Below, piece after piece: positions 51,952 to 59,918 of a stretch of 64,000 bases of DNA. The notes below the pieces were generated by a model that saw only the letters and a program-made list of their open reading frames with translations, had not been told where the DNA came from and made no database searches. Made by a program: the position numbers and the translations under genes. The DNA is from Iningainema tapete BLCC-T55 (GTDB lineage Bacteria > Cyanobacteriota > Cyanobacteriia > Cyanobacteriales > Nostocaceae). Positions within the stretch are counted from its first letter, which is position 1; the number at the start of each line of letters is the position of its first letter. Location: positions 1 through 64,000 of the forward strand of contig NZ_JACXAE010000057.1 in the NCBI RefSeq assembly GCF_014698965.1, read 5' to 3'.

Positions 51952-52734
51952 ATGTCTAAAAGTCTGACTATTACTCAAACAGACATAATTCAGTGTCTGA
52001 AACTTTCGTACCAAATCAAGAGTGTTCAGGAGGCGATCGCCACGCAAAAAATTATTACTGAAGCAGCCCAAGAAGCAGGCATTACAGTGACTGCCGAAGA
52101 ACTACAGCAAGAAGGAGATGACTTGCGGTTAGCGCAGAAACTCGTCAAAGCTAAAGACACTTGGACATGGTTGAAAAAACATCATCTGTCTTTAGATGAA
52201 TTTGAGGAGTCAATCCACAACAAAGTCCTTACCAAGAAGTTAGCTAATCATTTATTTTCGGCTCACGTCGAAAGCTTTTTCTATGAACACCGTGTAGATT
52301 ATGTTGCTGCCGTCACCTATGAAGTCATCTTTGATGATCGAGACTTAGCTTTAGAACTCTTTTACGCCGTAGTTGAAGGTGAAATTACTTTTCCTGAAAT
52401 CGCTCGTTTATACATACAAGAACCAGAACTCCGTCGTTCGCGTGGATATCAGGGACTCAAACACCGTAAAGACTTTCGCCCGGAAATTGCGACAGCTGTA
52501 TTTGCTGCAACTGAGTCTGAGATTCTCAAACCAATTGTGACTTCAAAAGGAGTCCATCTAATTTGGGTTGAAGAAATCATTCAACCTAAATTAGATGATG
52601 AATTACGCCAAAAAATTATTACAGATTTATTTAATGCATGGTTAGAACAACAAATTGAGTGTATGGAAATTATCACATATCTAGACTTGGATGATAATTT
52701 CACAAAAACTAACGAAAAAGTAAAACAAGCTTAA
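51952..52734 (+). CDS. Parvulin-like peptidylprolyl isomerase family protein (paralogue 2)
   Basis: This 260-residue paralogue of the 45236 product has an N-terminal helical domain (EAGITVTAEELQQEGDDLRL) and a degenerate parvulin domain (RSRGYQGLKHRKDFRPEIAT, then LKPIVTSKGVHLIWVEEIIQ). There is no signal peptide. It is the third gene of the exporter operon, 48 nt after hlyD with a GGAGG site. Being cytoplasmic and linked to export, it is more likely a substrate chaperone than a periplasmic foldase. Confidence 0.78.
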   Translation: MSKSLTITQTDIIQCLKLSYQIKSVQEAIATQKIITEAAQEAGITVTAEELQQEGDDLRLAQKLVKAKDTWTWLKKHHLSLDEFEESIHNKVLTKKLANHLFSAHVESFFYEHRVDYVAAVTYEVIFDDRDLALELFYAVVEGEITFPEIARLYIQEPELRRSRGYQGLKHRKDFRPEIATAVFAATESEILKPIVTSKGVHLIWVEEIIQPKLDDELRQKIITDLFNAWLEQQIECMEIITYLDLDDNFTKTNEKVKQA

Positions 52735-52914
52735 TTTTTTTAATTAACAAAAAATTTGAAATAGTATTTTATTTGTTGTCAATTTATAGGAGGAAATTGG
52801 CAAGTTTTCTGCTGTTATATTATTCAAAAAAATGTTATAAATTAGCATTATATAAAAGAAGCAATATTTGAAAATACCATCATAAATAGTTATCAAAAAT
52901 TACTTCAAAAACTA

Positions 52915-52942
52915 TTGATTTTCAAATTTAATCCTGTATATT
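52915..52942 (+). promoter_or_regulatory. Possible promoter of the double-glycine precursor gene
   Basis: TTGATT and TATATT with a 16-base spacer lie about 70 bases before the preferred start of the precursor gene at 53009. The surrounding 270 bases are AT-rich and contain no gene. Assignment is by sequence resemblance only. Confidence 0.35.
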
Positions 52943-53008
52943 AAAGATGTAAGCAAAAAACAAGCTTACATGACTAACCAAAAACAAGTTAATTCCCAGG
53001 AGAAACCA

Positions 53009-53302
53009 ATGATTATTTCTGATATTAACCATTTGGAAGCTGTTGAAGGAACTGAAATTCTTGGTGGCGGTGGTTTTGCTATTTATAACAACAAGTTGGA
53101 ATATATCTTCAGCAAAGTAAAAGTTGACATCGATAAGAAAGTTGACATTAATGTTGATGTGGACGGCAATTTTGCCGATGCTCAGGCAGTCAGCCAAGCA
53201 TACGGTAAAAACACAGATGCTGAAACTATTACCTTTACTGAAGTTTATGAAGGTAAATCTTCTGACGCTGCTTCTCGTTCAACAGCTGCAGCTAATCGCT
53301 AG
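53009..53302 (+). CDS. Double-glycine leader precursor protein (exporter substrate candidate)
   Basis: From the ATG at 53009, which has AGGAG eight bases upstream, the product is 97 residues: a leader MIISDINHLEAVEGTEILGG with the hydrophobic spacing and Gly-Gly of C39-processed leaders, then GGFAIYNNKLEYIF and a Val/Asp/Lys-rich acidic region ending SRSTAAANR. The LE...I-L-G-G pattern is what the exporter peptidase should recognise. The upstream ATG at 52970 would add 13 polar residues and has a weaker ribosome site. I take it as a secreted peptide of unknown action, possibly bacteriocin-like. Confidence 0.7.
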   Translation: MIISDINHLEAVEGTEILGGGGFAIYNNKLEYIFSKVKVDIDKKVDINVDVDGNFADAQAVSQAYGKNTDAETITFTEVYEGKSSDAASRSTAAANR

Positions 53303-53409
53303 TAAACAATTGACTTTATTGCCCGTTTAAAAACTGGGGTTATTTAAGTTAGATGTCGGTTCTTTTACCGACTCTAACTCTTCCTCTGATTCTTTTGAAT
53401 TGTAGACGG

Positions 53410-53445
53410 ATATCGCTGAAAGTTCTTAAAAGCTTTCAGCGATAT
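53410..53445 (+). terminator. Strong hairpin after the precursor gene
   Basis: ATATCGCTGAAAG (53410-53422) pairs perfectly with CTTTCAGCGATAT (53433-53445). A smaller hairpin GTCGGT/ACCGAC lies at about 53355-53372. Neither has a long T-run. They may stabilise or end the short precursor transcript. Confidence 0.5.
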
Positions 53446-53588
53446 AGATATTGTTCCAGGGTGAGTTATAAATTGCATAAATTTTCCAAAGCTATTATCT
53501 AGTAGTGCCTATAGTGCAATGGAAAAATTTGTCAAAGCTAATCAAAATTATTTTCGTAATCCGACAAAATTAATAAATAAGTAGTATC

Positions 53589-53801
53589 ATGGCTGACTAT
53601 CAAGTAGTAATCAAACGCATAGTATCACCTGATGGCAAGATTATTGCCGAAGCAAAAAGTGTAGCTATAGATGGCGATGGAACTCGTGAGATTAGTCAAA
53701 GCGTTTCAGTAAATGTTTCTTCTCACAGTAGTTCTAGCAGTTCTTCCGTGAAATCGAGTTCTAGCAGTTTTTCAAAATCTAGTTCCACTCACAATCAGTA
53801 G
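53589..53801 (+). CDS. Small serine-rich protein
   Basis: This 70-residue protein has a conserved first half (YQVVIKRIVSPDGKIIAEAK, then DGDGTREISQSVSVNV) and a second half that is almost all Ser (HSSSSSSSVKSSSSSFSKSS). The N-terminal half resembles small proteins I know only from cyanobacterial secretion loci. Serine tracts of this kind are potential O-glycosylation sites, and a TPR-glycosyltransferase is encoded 2.3 kb downstream. There is no Gly-Gly leader or signal peptide, so localisation is unclear. Confidence 0.6.
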   Translation: MADYQVVIKRIVSPDGKIIAEAKSVAIDGDGTREISQSVSVNVSSHSSSSSSSVKSSSSSFSKSSSTHNQ

Positions 53802-53874
53802 AGATTAATTTTCCCATACCTGTTAATATTTCAAATCAAAAGTAAAAAGAATAAGGATTGTGGATTTAGTCAAT

Positions 53875-55107
53875 ATGTCATCAGACACTCTATTTTTACA
53901 ACCAACTAATACAATTATTAACCCCAATCCTAATTTTGCTAATGCTACAGGATTTGCTATTTTCTCTAACTATAGTCAAGCTCTAGGAAATGTGACTTTT
54001 ACCTTAACGGAGACATTGGTTAGAGGTGGTGTAGCTGCTGCTATTGGTGAAGCTACAGCTATTTTTAACAATGAGCCAACTTTCTCTGTACTCTTTACTG
54101 AAAGTACTGGCATTGGTTTAGATGGTCCTTATGCGGGAAGTGCTAACAGTGAAACTAAAGTAATTGCTAATTTTGCTGTTGGCGCTCATCAAACCTTCTC
54201 TTTCGATTTTTTCGCAGATTTAGAACTCACAGCTAAAGAAATTGAAAATCCCAGTACTGAATATAACGAGGCTAAGTCGAAAACAGCTTTCCTGGTTTTA
54301 GACACCACAAATCCAAATAAAGCCAAGGTTTTAGATTATTTTGGTATTCACGGTAAGTTAATCTCCTCTAAGCAAATCGGCGATTTGAAGTCTGGTGGTA
54401 GTCGCAATGTTAAAATTGCCAGTCGCGATCAAACTACTGATGTTGATGGTAACAATGGCTTGGACTTCCTCACGGGTAAGTATTTTGGAACTTACCAAGA
54501 GACGTTTAAGCGTGATACCAACATAACTTTAGTAGAAATTAATGCCAGTGCCGTCACTTTTTTGGGGGATACTTTAATCGGCAATCTCGGACAAGATGTT
54601 ATCTATGGCACGATTGACAACGATAGACTAAATGGCACTAACGGTGCTGACAAAATATATGGCTCTATTGGAGACGATCGGCTCGATGGAAAAGACGGTA
54701 ATGATATCCTCGAAGGAGGTCAAGGCAACGATCACCTTGATGGCGGTCAGGGAGATGATAAACTTTATGGTGGTTTGGGCAATGATATCCTAATTGGTGG
54801 ACGTGGTAGTGATATCTTAGTTGGTGGTGAAGGTTATGACCAATTTGTTTTCAAACGTAGCGATAACTTGAATGGTGATTTGGATGTCATTCAAGACTTC
54901 AAGGTTGGTATCGATAAGATTGTATTTCAGTACTGGGGTAATCGTAATCCCGATCAATGGTTAAAAGAGATGTTTTCTCAAGGGAATATAACAGATACCA
55001 AGGATGGTCTTCTCTTCGATTTTGAAGGTGGACGCAAAGAAGGGTCATTACTGCTTGCAGGTGTGACATTCAATCAGATTAACTCTCAATCAATAGTGTT
55101 CGATTAG
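53875..55107 (+). CDS. RTX-type calcium-binding protein with a PEP-CTERM-protein-like N-terminal domain
   Basis: From the ATG at 53875 the product has 410 residues. Residues 15-225 form a beta-rich domain homologous to both PEP-CTERM proteins at 57.9-59.9 kb (shared landmarks: the FAVGAHQTFSFDF strand, IENPS, LDYFGIHGKL and NITLVEINASAV). Residues 235-320 are RTX nonapeptides (GKDGNDILEGGQGNDHLDGG and more), which bind calcium and mark type I secretion, followed by a C-terminal region with FDFEGG and VTFNQINSQ. A GTG at 53860 would add five residues. It probably leaves through a type I system, perhaps one of the nearby exporters. Confidence 0.8.
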   Translation: MSSDTLFLQPTNTIINPNPNFANATGFAIFSNYSQALGNVTFTLTETLVRGGVAAAIGEATAIFNNEPTFSVLFTESTGIGLDGPYAGSANSETKVIANFAVGAHQTFSFDFFADLELTAKEIENPSTEYNEAKSKTAFLVLDTTNPNKAKVLDYFGIHGKLISSKQIGDLKSGGSRNVKIASRDQTTDVDGNNGLDFLTGKYFGTYQETFKRDTNITLVEINASAVTFLGDTLIGNLGQDVIYGTIDNDRLNGTNGADKIYGSIGDDRLDGKDGNDILEGGQGNDHLDGGQGDDKLYGGLGNDILIGGRGSDILVGGEGYDQFVFKRSDNLNGDLDVIQDFKVGIDKIVFQYWGNRNPDQWLKEMFSQGNITDTKDGLLFDFEGGRKEGSLLLAGVTFNQINSQSIVFD

Positions 55108-55629
55108 AGCTAGCACCGCTGCGCGAAAGTCACGCATTCACGCATTCAAAAGTCTTATATTTTAAGCTTTTGCGCCATTTTGAATGGTAGTTTTATTTCC
55201 GCGCCCGATGTACTAGCTTTCTAGAACATCGCAAATACATACCTTATACCAATGATCTGGTTTATGCATAAATCCGGTTTTTTATGTTTGATTAAGAATT
55301 AGTAATAGCTTATTTAATGAGTTAATATTTAATTTTATACTTTAAAAGTAAACAATTTTTTTTAAAATTTGTTTGCTCTTTTTGTTTTTGCTATTATTAG
55401 CTAATTTAAATTATTTTTTTCAATTTTAATAATTTTTTGTTAATAAAAAATAATCTCTGTTCTTATTTAGTAACAAAGGTATAGTATAAGAGTAAGAAAA
55501 ATTTCTCACAAGTAAGTGAGTAATTTTCCTCCACAACATCTGCGAAACGTCCAGTTAATATCAGGTGATGAGTAGGGAGTAATCACAGTATTCCTCTGTT
55601 TTTTGCAATTGTTACTAGCGAGGTGCACT
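55108..55629. other. AT-rich intergenic region
   Basis: No gene is supported. A direct repeat CACGCATTCACGCATTC occurs near 55133. The stretch 55290-55500 is extremely AT-rich, as expected for a promoter region of the next precursor gene; I cannot single out one promoter. Confidence 0.4.
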
Positions 55630-55992
55630 ATGAGTAGATTGAAGATATCAGATCTGAGTTTTTGTGAAGTAGCAACAGATAAAGATATCGAGGTTAAAGG
55701 TGGATTGAGTGTGTCGAGAAGTCTGACATTGAGGAATTTAAGCATATCGTTACTACCGAAGTCCCTTACCTTTACGCCTGTAAACTATACTCGTGAAAAA
55801 GTCTATTCTGGAGTAGAATACTCAGTGGAAAAGCTAAATAATCCAACCACAGGCGAATCCGGATATCTAGTGTCAAGTAGCGATGGTAAATCTCTGTCTA
55901 TAACTTTAACCAGCAGAAATACTGGCTCTTTGGGAACATCAGTCAGATCTTATTCTTTTGCTGGAAATATATCCGAAACTCCCTTGGTTTAA
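55630..55992 (+). CDS. Second double-glycine leader precursor protein
   Basis: From the ATG at 55630 the product has 120 residues. The leader MSRLKISDLSFCEVATDKDI followed by EVKGG has the ISDL-S motif and Gly-Gly expected for C39 peptidase processing; the cut would be before LSVSRSLTL. The mature part is beta-rich and Ser/Thr-rich with no Cys after the leader. It is unlike the first precursor after the leader. The TTG at 55603 would add nine residues and lacks support. Likely exported by exporter 1 or 2; its function is unknown. Confidence 0.65.
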   Translation: MSRLKISDLSFCEVATDKDIEVKGGLSVSRSLTLRNLSISLLPKSLTFTPVNYTREKVYSGVEYSVEKLNNPTTGESGYLVSSSDGKSLSITLTSRNTGSLGTSVRSYSFAGNISETPLV

Positions 55993-56149
55993 ACTCCAAA
56001 TGCCCTCCCCAATTCCCCTTGGAAAGGGGCGGGTTAAGTGGGCTGCGAGTGGGGTTATTTGTCGCAAATATTATTTGAGTTGGTATGGCCTACAAATGTA
56101 TAAGTACAATAATGACATTTGATACATATACTCTCGAAATCCTGCTATC

Positions 56150-57826
56150 ATGCCAAGTCAAGAAGTAAGCCAAACCCTCCAACTCGCAATTCAACATCAA
56201 CAAGCTAATCGTTTAGCCCAAGCACAGCAACTGTATCATCAAGTTCTGGAAATCCAACCAAACCATCCGGAAGCTTTATACAATTTAGGTATGCTGGCTA
56301 CTGAGTTAGGACAAACTCAAACTGCCTTGAAGTGGCTAACTGCGGCAATTCAAGCCCAGCCTGATGTGAAGACTTGGTTTAGTTTAGGTAATTTGCATGT
56401 AGCTCAACAGCAGTATGCTCAAGCAGTTACGGCTTACCGTCAAGCTCTGGAATTGAAACCATTACTACCAATTTACAACAACTTGGGCTATGCTCTGCAA
56501 CAAGTAGGAGAATTTGACGAAGCAATTCACTACTATCAAAAAGCCCTAGAAATCAAGCCTGACTTTATCGAAGCCGAGGCAAATTTGGGCAATGCCCTAC
56601 ATGCAGTGGGTAAGCTTGACGAAAAACAAATATACTACGCACAATTGAATCACAAATTGGGCTTACAAAGGGAAAAAGCTGGAGATTTAAAGACTGCTGT
56701 TGTTTACTATCGACAATGGTTAAAGCTGATTAATCCTCACTACAACAGTGCTGTGGATGAGAAAACTACTCAAACGGAGATACTTACACCATCAGTTCCT
56801 CAATCAGAAGTAACCGTCGGAGCTTATCAGTTTCCGGCTATTCCACCTGTATCTGACAGTGAGATACGACCTTTCTGGACTGTGGTGATAACTGTATATA
56901 ATCGTACAGAGTATCTGCTCGAATGTCTTACCAGCGTACTAGCACAATGGCAAGGATTCGCGGAGATGGAAATTATCGTCATGGATAATGCCAGTCAAAC
57001 ACCTGTGTTTGAAATAGTTAATAGTATTGGCAAAGGGATAGTGCGCTACTACCGCAATCAGGAAAATATTGGTCCGATCAAAAATATGAATGCAGGTATT
57101 GCCAACAGTCGCGGTAAGTGGATTCACGTACTTCATGATGATGATTATGTCCTGCCTGGTTTTTATGCTCAACTCAAGCAAAGTCTACAGCAGTGTCCGG
57201 ATTCTGTTGGCGCAGCTATGACAGGTTTTGAATATATCAATGAGATAGGGGAAGTTCTGCACAGCGAAAAATATGGGTATGGTGAGCATTCGGGTATCGC
57301 TCAGGATTGGTTAGTGAAGATTGGAGTGGTATGTTTAGTGATGCTGCCTGCGGTAGTTATTCGTCGAGCAACTTTTGAACGACTGGGAGGTTATTACCCA
57401 CAGTTACCGGAAATTTCTGACTGGGAAATGAATAAACGTATTGCCACTTTTTATGATTGGTGGTACGAGGGGGCAATCTTGGCTCGTTACCGCTTGCATT
57501 CCCAAGGATTATCTAATGAATATTGGCTTTCTGGTTGGAAACAAGCTATGGCTTTGCGCCGTGCGATTGAGATGTCTGAAAGTTATTTGCCTGCTAAGTA
57601 TTGTGCAGAGATTACATCGAAAGCTCGTAGCCATTACTTTAATATAAATCTGGAACATGTGAAAACGTTCCTTGAGGCAAGCGATGTTGATGGTGCTTTT
57701 CGTTTAATCCAAGAGATTCTTAAACTCGATAGCTCTCCCCAAGCGGTAACAAAGTTATTCACCTGGTTAACTCAAGCTCAAGCCGCCCCTCTGCGAAAAG
57801 AAATTGTTTCTAAATTGTTTTCTTAA
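56150..57826 (+). CDS. TPR-containing family 2 glycosyltransferase
   Basis: Residues 1-180 hold five or so TPR repeats (ALYNLGMLATELGQTQTALK, PLLPIYNNLGYALQQVGEFD, FIEAEANLGNALHAVGKLD). Residues 240-480 are a GT-A domain with FWTVVITVYNRTEYLLECLT, IIVMDNAS, and the DxD-like LHDDDYVLPG. TPR-fused glycosyltransferases often glycosylate proteins. Its position among secreted and Ser-rich proteins makes modification of an exported protein a reasonable hypothesis. It ends 6 nt before a strong bidirectional hairpin. Confidence 0.85.
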   Translation: MPSQEVSQTLQLAIQHQQANRLAQAQQLYHQVLEIQPNHPEALYNLGMLATELGQTQTALKWLTAAIQAQPDVKTWFSLGNLHVAQQQYAQAVTAYRQALELKPLLPIYNNLGYALQQVGEFDEAIHYYQKALEIKPDFIEAEANLGNALHAVGKLDEKQIYYAQLNHKLGLQREKAGDLKTAVVYYRQWLKLINPHYNSAVDEKTTQTEILTPSVPQSEVTVGAYQFPAIPPVSDSEIRPFWTVVITVYNRTEYLLECLTSVLAQWQGFAEMEIIVMDNASQTPVFEIVNSIGKGIVRYYRNQENIGPIKNMNAGIANSRGKWIHVLHDDDYVLPGFYAQLKQSLQQCPDSVGAAMTGFEYINEIGEVLHSEKYGYGEHSGIAQDWLVKIGVVCLVMLPAVVIRRATFERLGGYYPQLPEISDWEMNKRIATFYDWWYEGAILARYRLHSQGLSNEYWLSGWKQAMALRRAIEMSESYLPAKYCAEITSKARSHYFNINLEHVKTFLEASDVDGAFRLIQEILKLDSSPQAVTKLFTWLTQAQAAPLRKEIVSKLFS

Positions 57827-57832
57827 TTTATT

Positions 57833-57865
57833 AGATACCCGACTTCTTGAAGAAGTCGGGTATCT
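57833..57865. terminator. Bidirectional hairpin between convergent genes
   Basis: AGATACCCGACTTCTT and its exact complement AAGAAGTCGGGTATCT are joined by one base. It lies exactly between the stops of the glycosyltransferase gene and the convergent PEP-CTERM gene, and so probably terminates both. This ACCCGACTTCTT element is also a common repeat in these genomes. Confidence 0.75.
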
Positions 57866-57867
57866 GG

Positions 57868-58662
57868 TTACTTCTTGCGTCTCACAGCAGCAATACCAAC
57901 AACACCACAACCTAAGAACAAAGCTAGAGTAGTAGATGGTTCAGGTGCTTGTACTTGAGCTTTATTCGTCTTCACTTCAATTAAAGTCAAATCTGTTTTA
58001 TTGGCAAAAAATCGTTCCAAAGATCCTTGAACTAAAGCATTAGCAAATTCAAAGTTTCCACCAAATTGAGAATCTTGCGCTAGCACATTGAAAGCAACGT
58101 TGTCGCTTTTTTGCAATGCAATAAAGTCGTTGTCACCTTCAGTGGTTAAATTTCCGGTTAGGCTAAAGAAATCTAATACATTCTGATTAGTCCTGTCAAA
58201 TAAGACAAAAGATATGTCTCCAGCGGCTCTGGCATTCTCTGCTGGAGGATTTTCTATAAACGTGTTCAAATCTAAAGCTGCTGTGAAGTCAAAAGCAAAA
58301 GATGTACTTGCTTCGACAACAAAGTCACCAATAACTCTAGCTTCACTTTCAGCCAATCCTAAATAATCTCTACCTTGTCCTATAGCTTCAGTTAATGATA
58401 AATTGAATGCTACTGGTGGATTAATCACAAAAAATGCTTGTGCTGTAGCCTGAGCTTGTACTATCCCACCCTGGGCAAGAGTGTTGACGTTAGTTCCTGT
58501 ACCAACATTCAAAGGACTTTGACTAAAATTGGTAAACTCTAATGCTCCATTAGAAGAAGCAAAGGTGGCAGCTTGACTGGGTGAAGCAGCTAAGATCGAA
58601 CCAGTTACCAATAAAGTAGCTACTTGGACAAAGTTCTTGACAAATCCCTGAAATTTCTTCAT
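57868..58662 (-). CDS. PEP-CTERM secreted protein A
   Basis: From the ATG at 58662 the product has a Sec signal peptide (NFVQVATLLVTGSILAASPS, cleavage near SQA-A), a beta-rich body of about 210 residues, and a C-terminal PEP-CTERM signal: APEPST, a hydrophobic helix (LALFLGCGVVGIAAV) and RRKK. PEP-CTERM proteins are processed by exosortase and often become surface or extracellular matrix components. The body is homologous to the protein at 59073-59885 and to the RTX protein at 53875. The start at 58695 would put 11 polar residues before the signal peptide. Confidence 0.85.
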   Translation of the reverse strand: MKKFQGFVKNFVQVATLLVTGSILAASPSQAATFASSNGALEFTNFSQSPLNVGTGTNVNTLAQGGIVQAQATAQAFFVINPPVAFNLSLTEAIGQGRDYLGLAESEARVIGDFVVEASTSFAFDFTAALDLNTFIENPPAENARAAGDISFVLFDRTNQNVLDFFSLTGNLTTEGDNDFIALQKSDNVAFNVLAQDSQFGGNFEFANALVQGSLERFFANKTDLTLIEVKTNKAQVQAPEPSTTLALFLGCGVVGIAAVRRKK

Positions 58663-59072
58663 AAAATCCTTAATTTGTGTTGTGTACGATGGCATTTAAA
58701 ATAGTCATAGTAATTAGGCGACAGTTGAAATTAGCAAACAGCCTTTTTCCGGGTATCTCAAATTACCTCTGCAATATTTGCAGTAGGTAAATTTGTTGAA
58801 TACCACACAGACTGTCAACCTTCTTAGCACTGAAAAGAAAGTAGCGATCGCAGTAGTATTAGAACGTTTTTTCTTTTCTGGTATATTTACCCTATGTATT
58901 TATACTAGGAGTTTTTTTATATATGTGTTATAAATTTCGTGTAATTTCTTGTCAATTTCACGCAAAAATCCCATGACAATATTGTGAAGCTGATGTGAGA
59001 AAACGTCTACAGCCAGTAGGCAAGGATGCCTGCCTCCACAAGAACTAATTGGATACTTTTTGATTTGGAAGT
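58663..59072. other. Intergenic region between the PEP-CTERM genes
   Basis: It contains a GTAGGCAAGGATGCCTGCCTC hairpin-like repeat near 59016-59036, a repeat type seen widely in Nostoc relatives. The promoter of PEP-CTERM gene A should lie in its left part. No gene is supported. Confidence 0.4.
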
Positions 59073-59885
59073 CTAAAGTACCAAAGTATCTTTACGCTTA
59101 GCTTTCAACACCAAACTCATTCCACTCAAAGACAACATCAGCGCTATGCTCACCGAAGGTTCAGGTACTTGTACTCTTGCTTGATTCCGTTTCACTTCTA
59201 CTAACGATAATTTAGTTTGTTCAGTAAAAGAACGTTGCACAGAGCCGAAGATGGTAGCTGTAGCCGATTCTTGATTCCCACCAAAATTAGATTGATTGGT
59301 TACATTGGATAAGCTAACATTTGGACTCTTTGTAATAGTAATAAAATCACTATCTCCTGGGGTAATTATATTTCCCATCAGCCTAAATGATTCTAAGATA
59401 CTGTTATTATCTGTGTTTACTAATACGAAATCTATATCTCCCGTCGCTCCAGCAATCTCAAATGAAGGATTTTCTATGGTTGTTTGTAAGTTTAATTGGG
59501 CGTTGAAATTAAATGAAAAAGGTGTACCTGCCTCAACAACAAAGTCACCTACCACTCTCGCCTCACTTTCTGCCAACCCTAAATAACTTCTACCCAAACC
59601 CAAGGCTTGGCTTAAAGATAAGTTAGTCGCTGTTGGTGGGTTAACGATAAAATTTGCGTCCCCATCAGCAAGAGCTAGCACCAAGCCTTCTTGAGCAATG
59701 GTAATGACGTTGGTGTTAGAGCTAGCATCATTATCCACTGGGACCAGACTAAAATTGATAAACTCTACTTCTCCTCGCGATGAAGCGAAGGTAGCTGCCT
59801 GACTCGGTGAGGATAAGATGGAGCTAGCCAGTAACGGCGCGATGAAAAACATTAAGCGCTTCTTGACTTTTTGGTAGTGCTTCAT
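59073..59885 (-). CDS. PEP-CTERM secreted protein B
   Basis: From the ATG at 59885 the product has a signal peptide (MFFIAPLLASSILSSPSQA), a body closely related to protein A (ATFASSRGEVEFINFS, LGRSYLGLAESEARVVGDFV, TKLSLVEVKRNQARVQ) and a C-terminal VPEPSV, hydrophobic helix and KAKRK tail. It is the upstream copy of a tandem pair separated by about 410 bases. Both copies keep the full export and sorting signals. Function is unknown; a surface or matrix role is inferred. Confidence 0.83.
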   Translation of the reverse strand: MKHYQKVKKRLMFFIAPLLASSILSSPSQAATFASSRGEVEFINFSLVPVDNDASSNTNVITIAQEGLVLALADGDANFIVNPPTATNLSLSQALGLGRSYLGLAESEARVVGDFVVEAGTPFSFNFNAQLNLQTTIENPSFEIAGATGDIDFVLVNTDNNSILESFRLMGNIITPGDSDFITITKSPNVSLSNVTNQSNFGGNQESATATIFGSVQRSFTEQTKLSLVEVKRNQARVQVPEPSVSIALMLSLSGMSLVLKAKRKDTLVL

Positions 59886-59918
59886 ACAATCTTCTTCGTA
59901 AAACTGTAGTATAGGCAT

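Noticed and set aside
54640-54840. DNA-level repeats in the RTX gene considered as a separate repeat element
   Set aside because: They are fully explained by the GGxGxDxLx nonapeptide coding repeats of the RTX domain.
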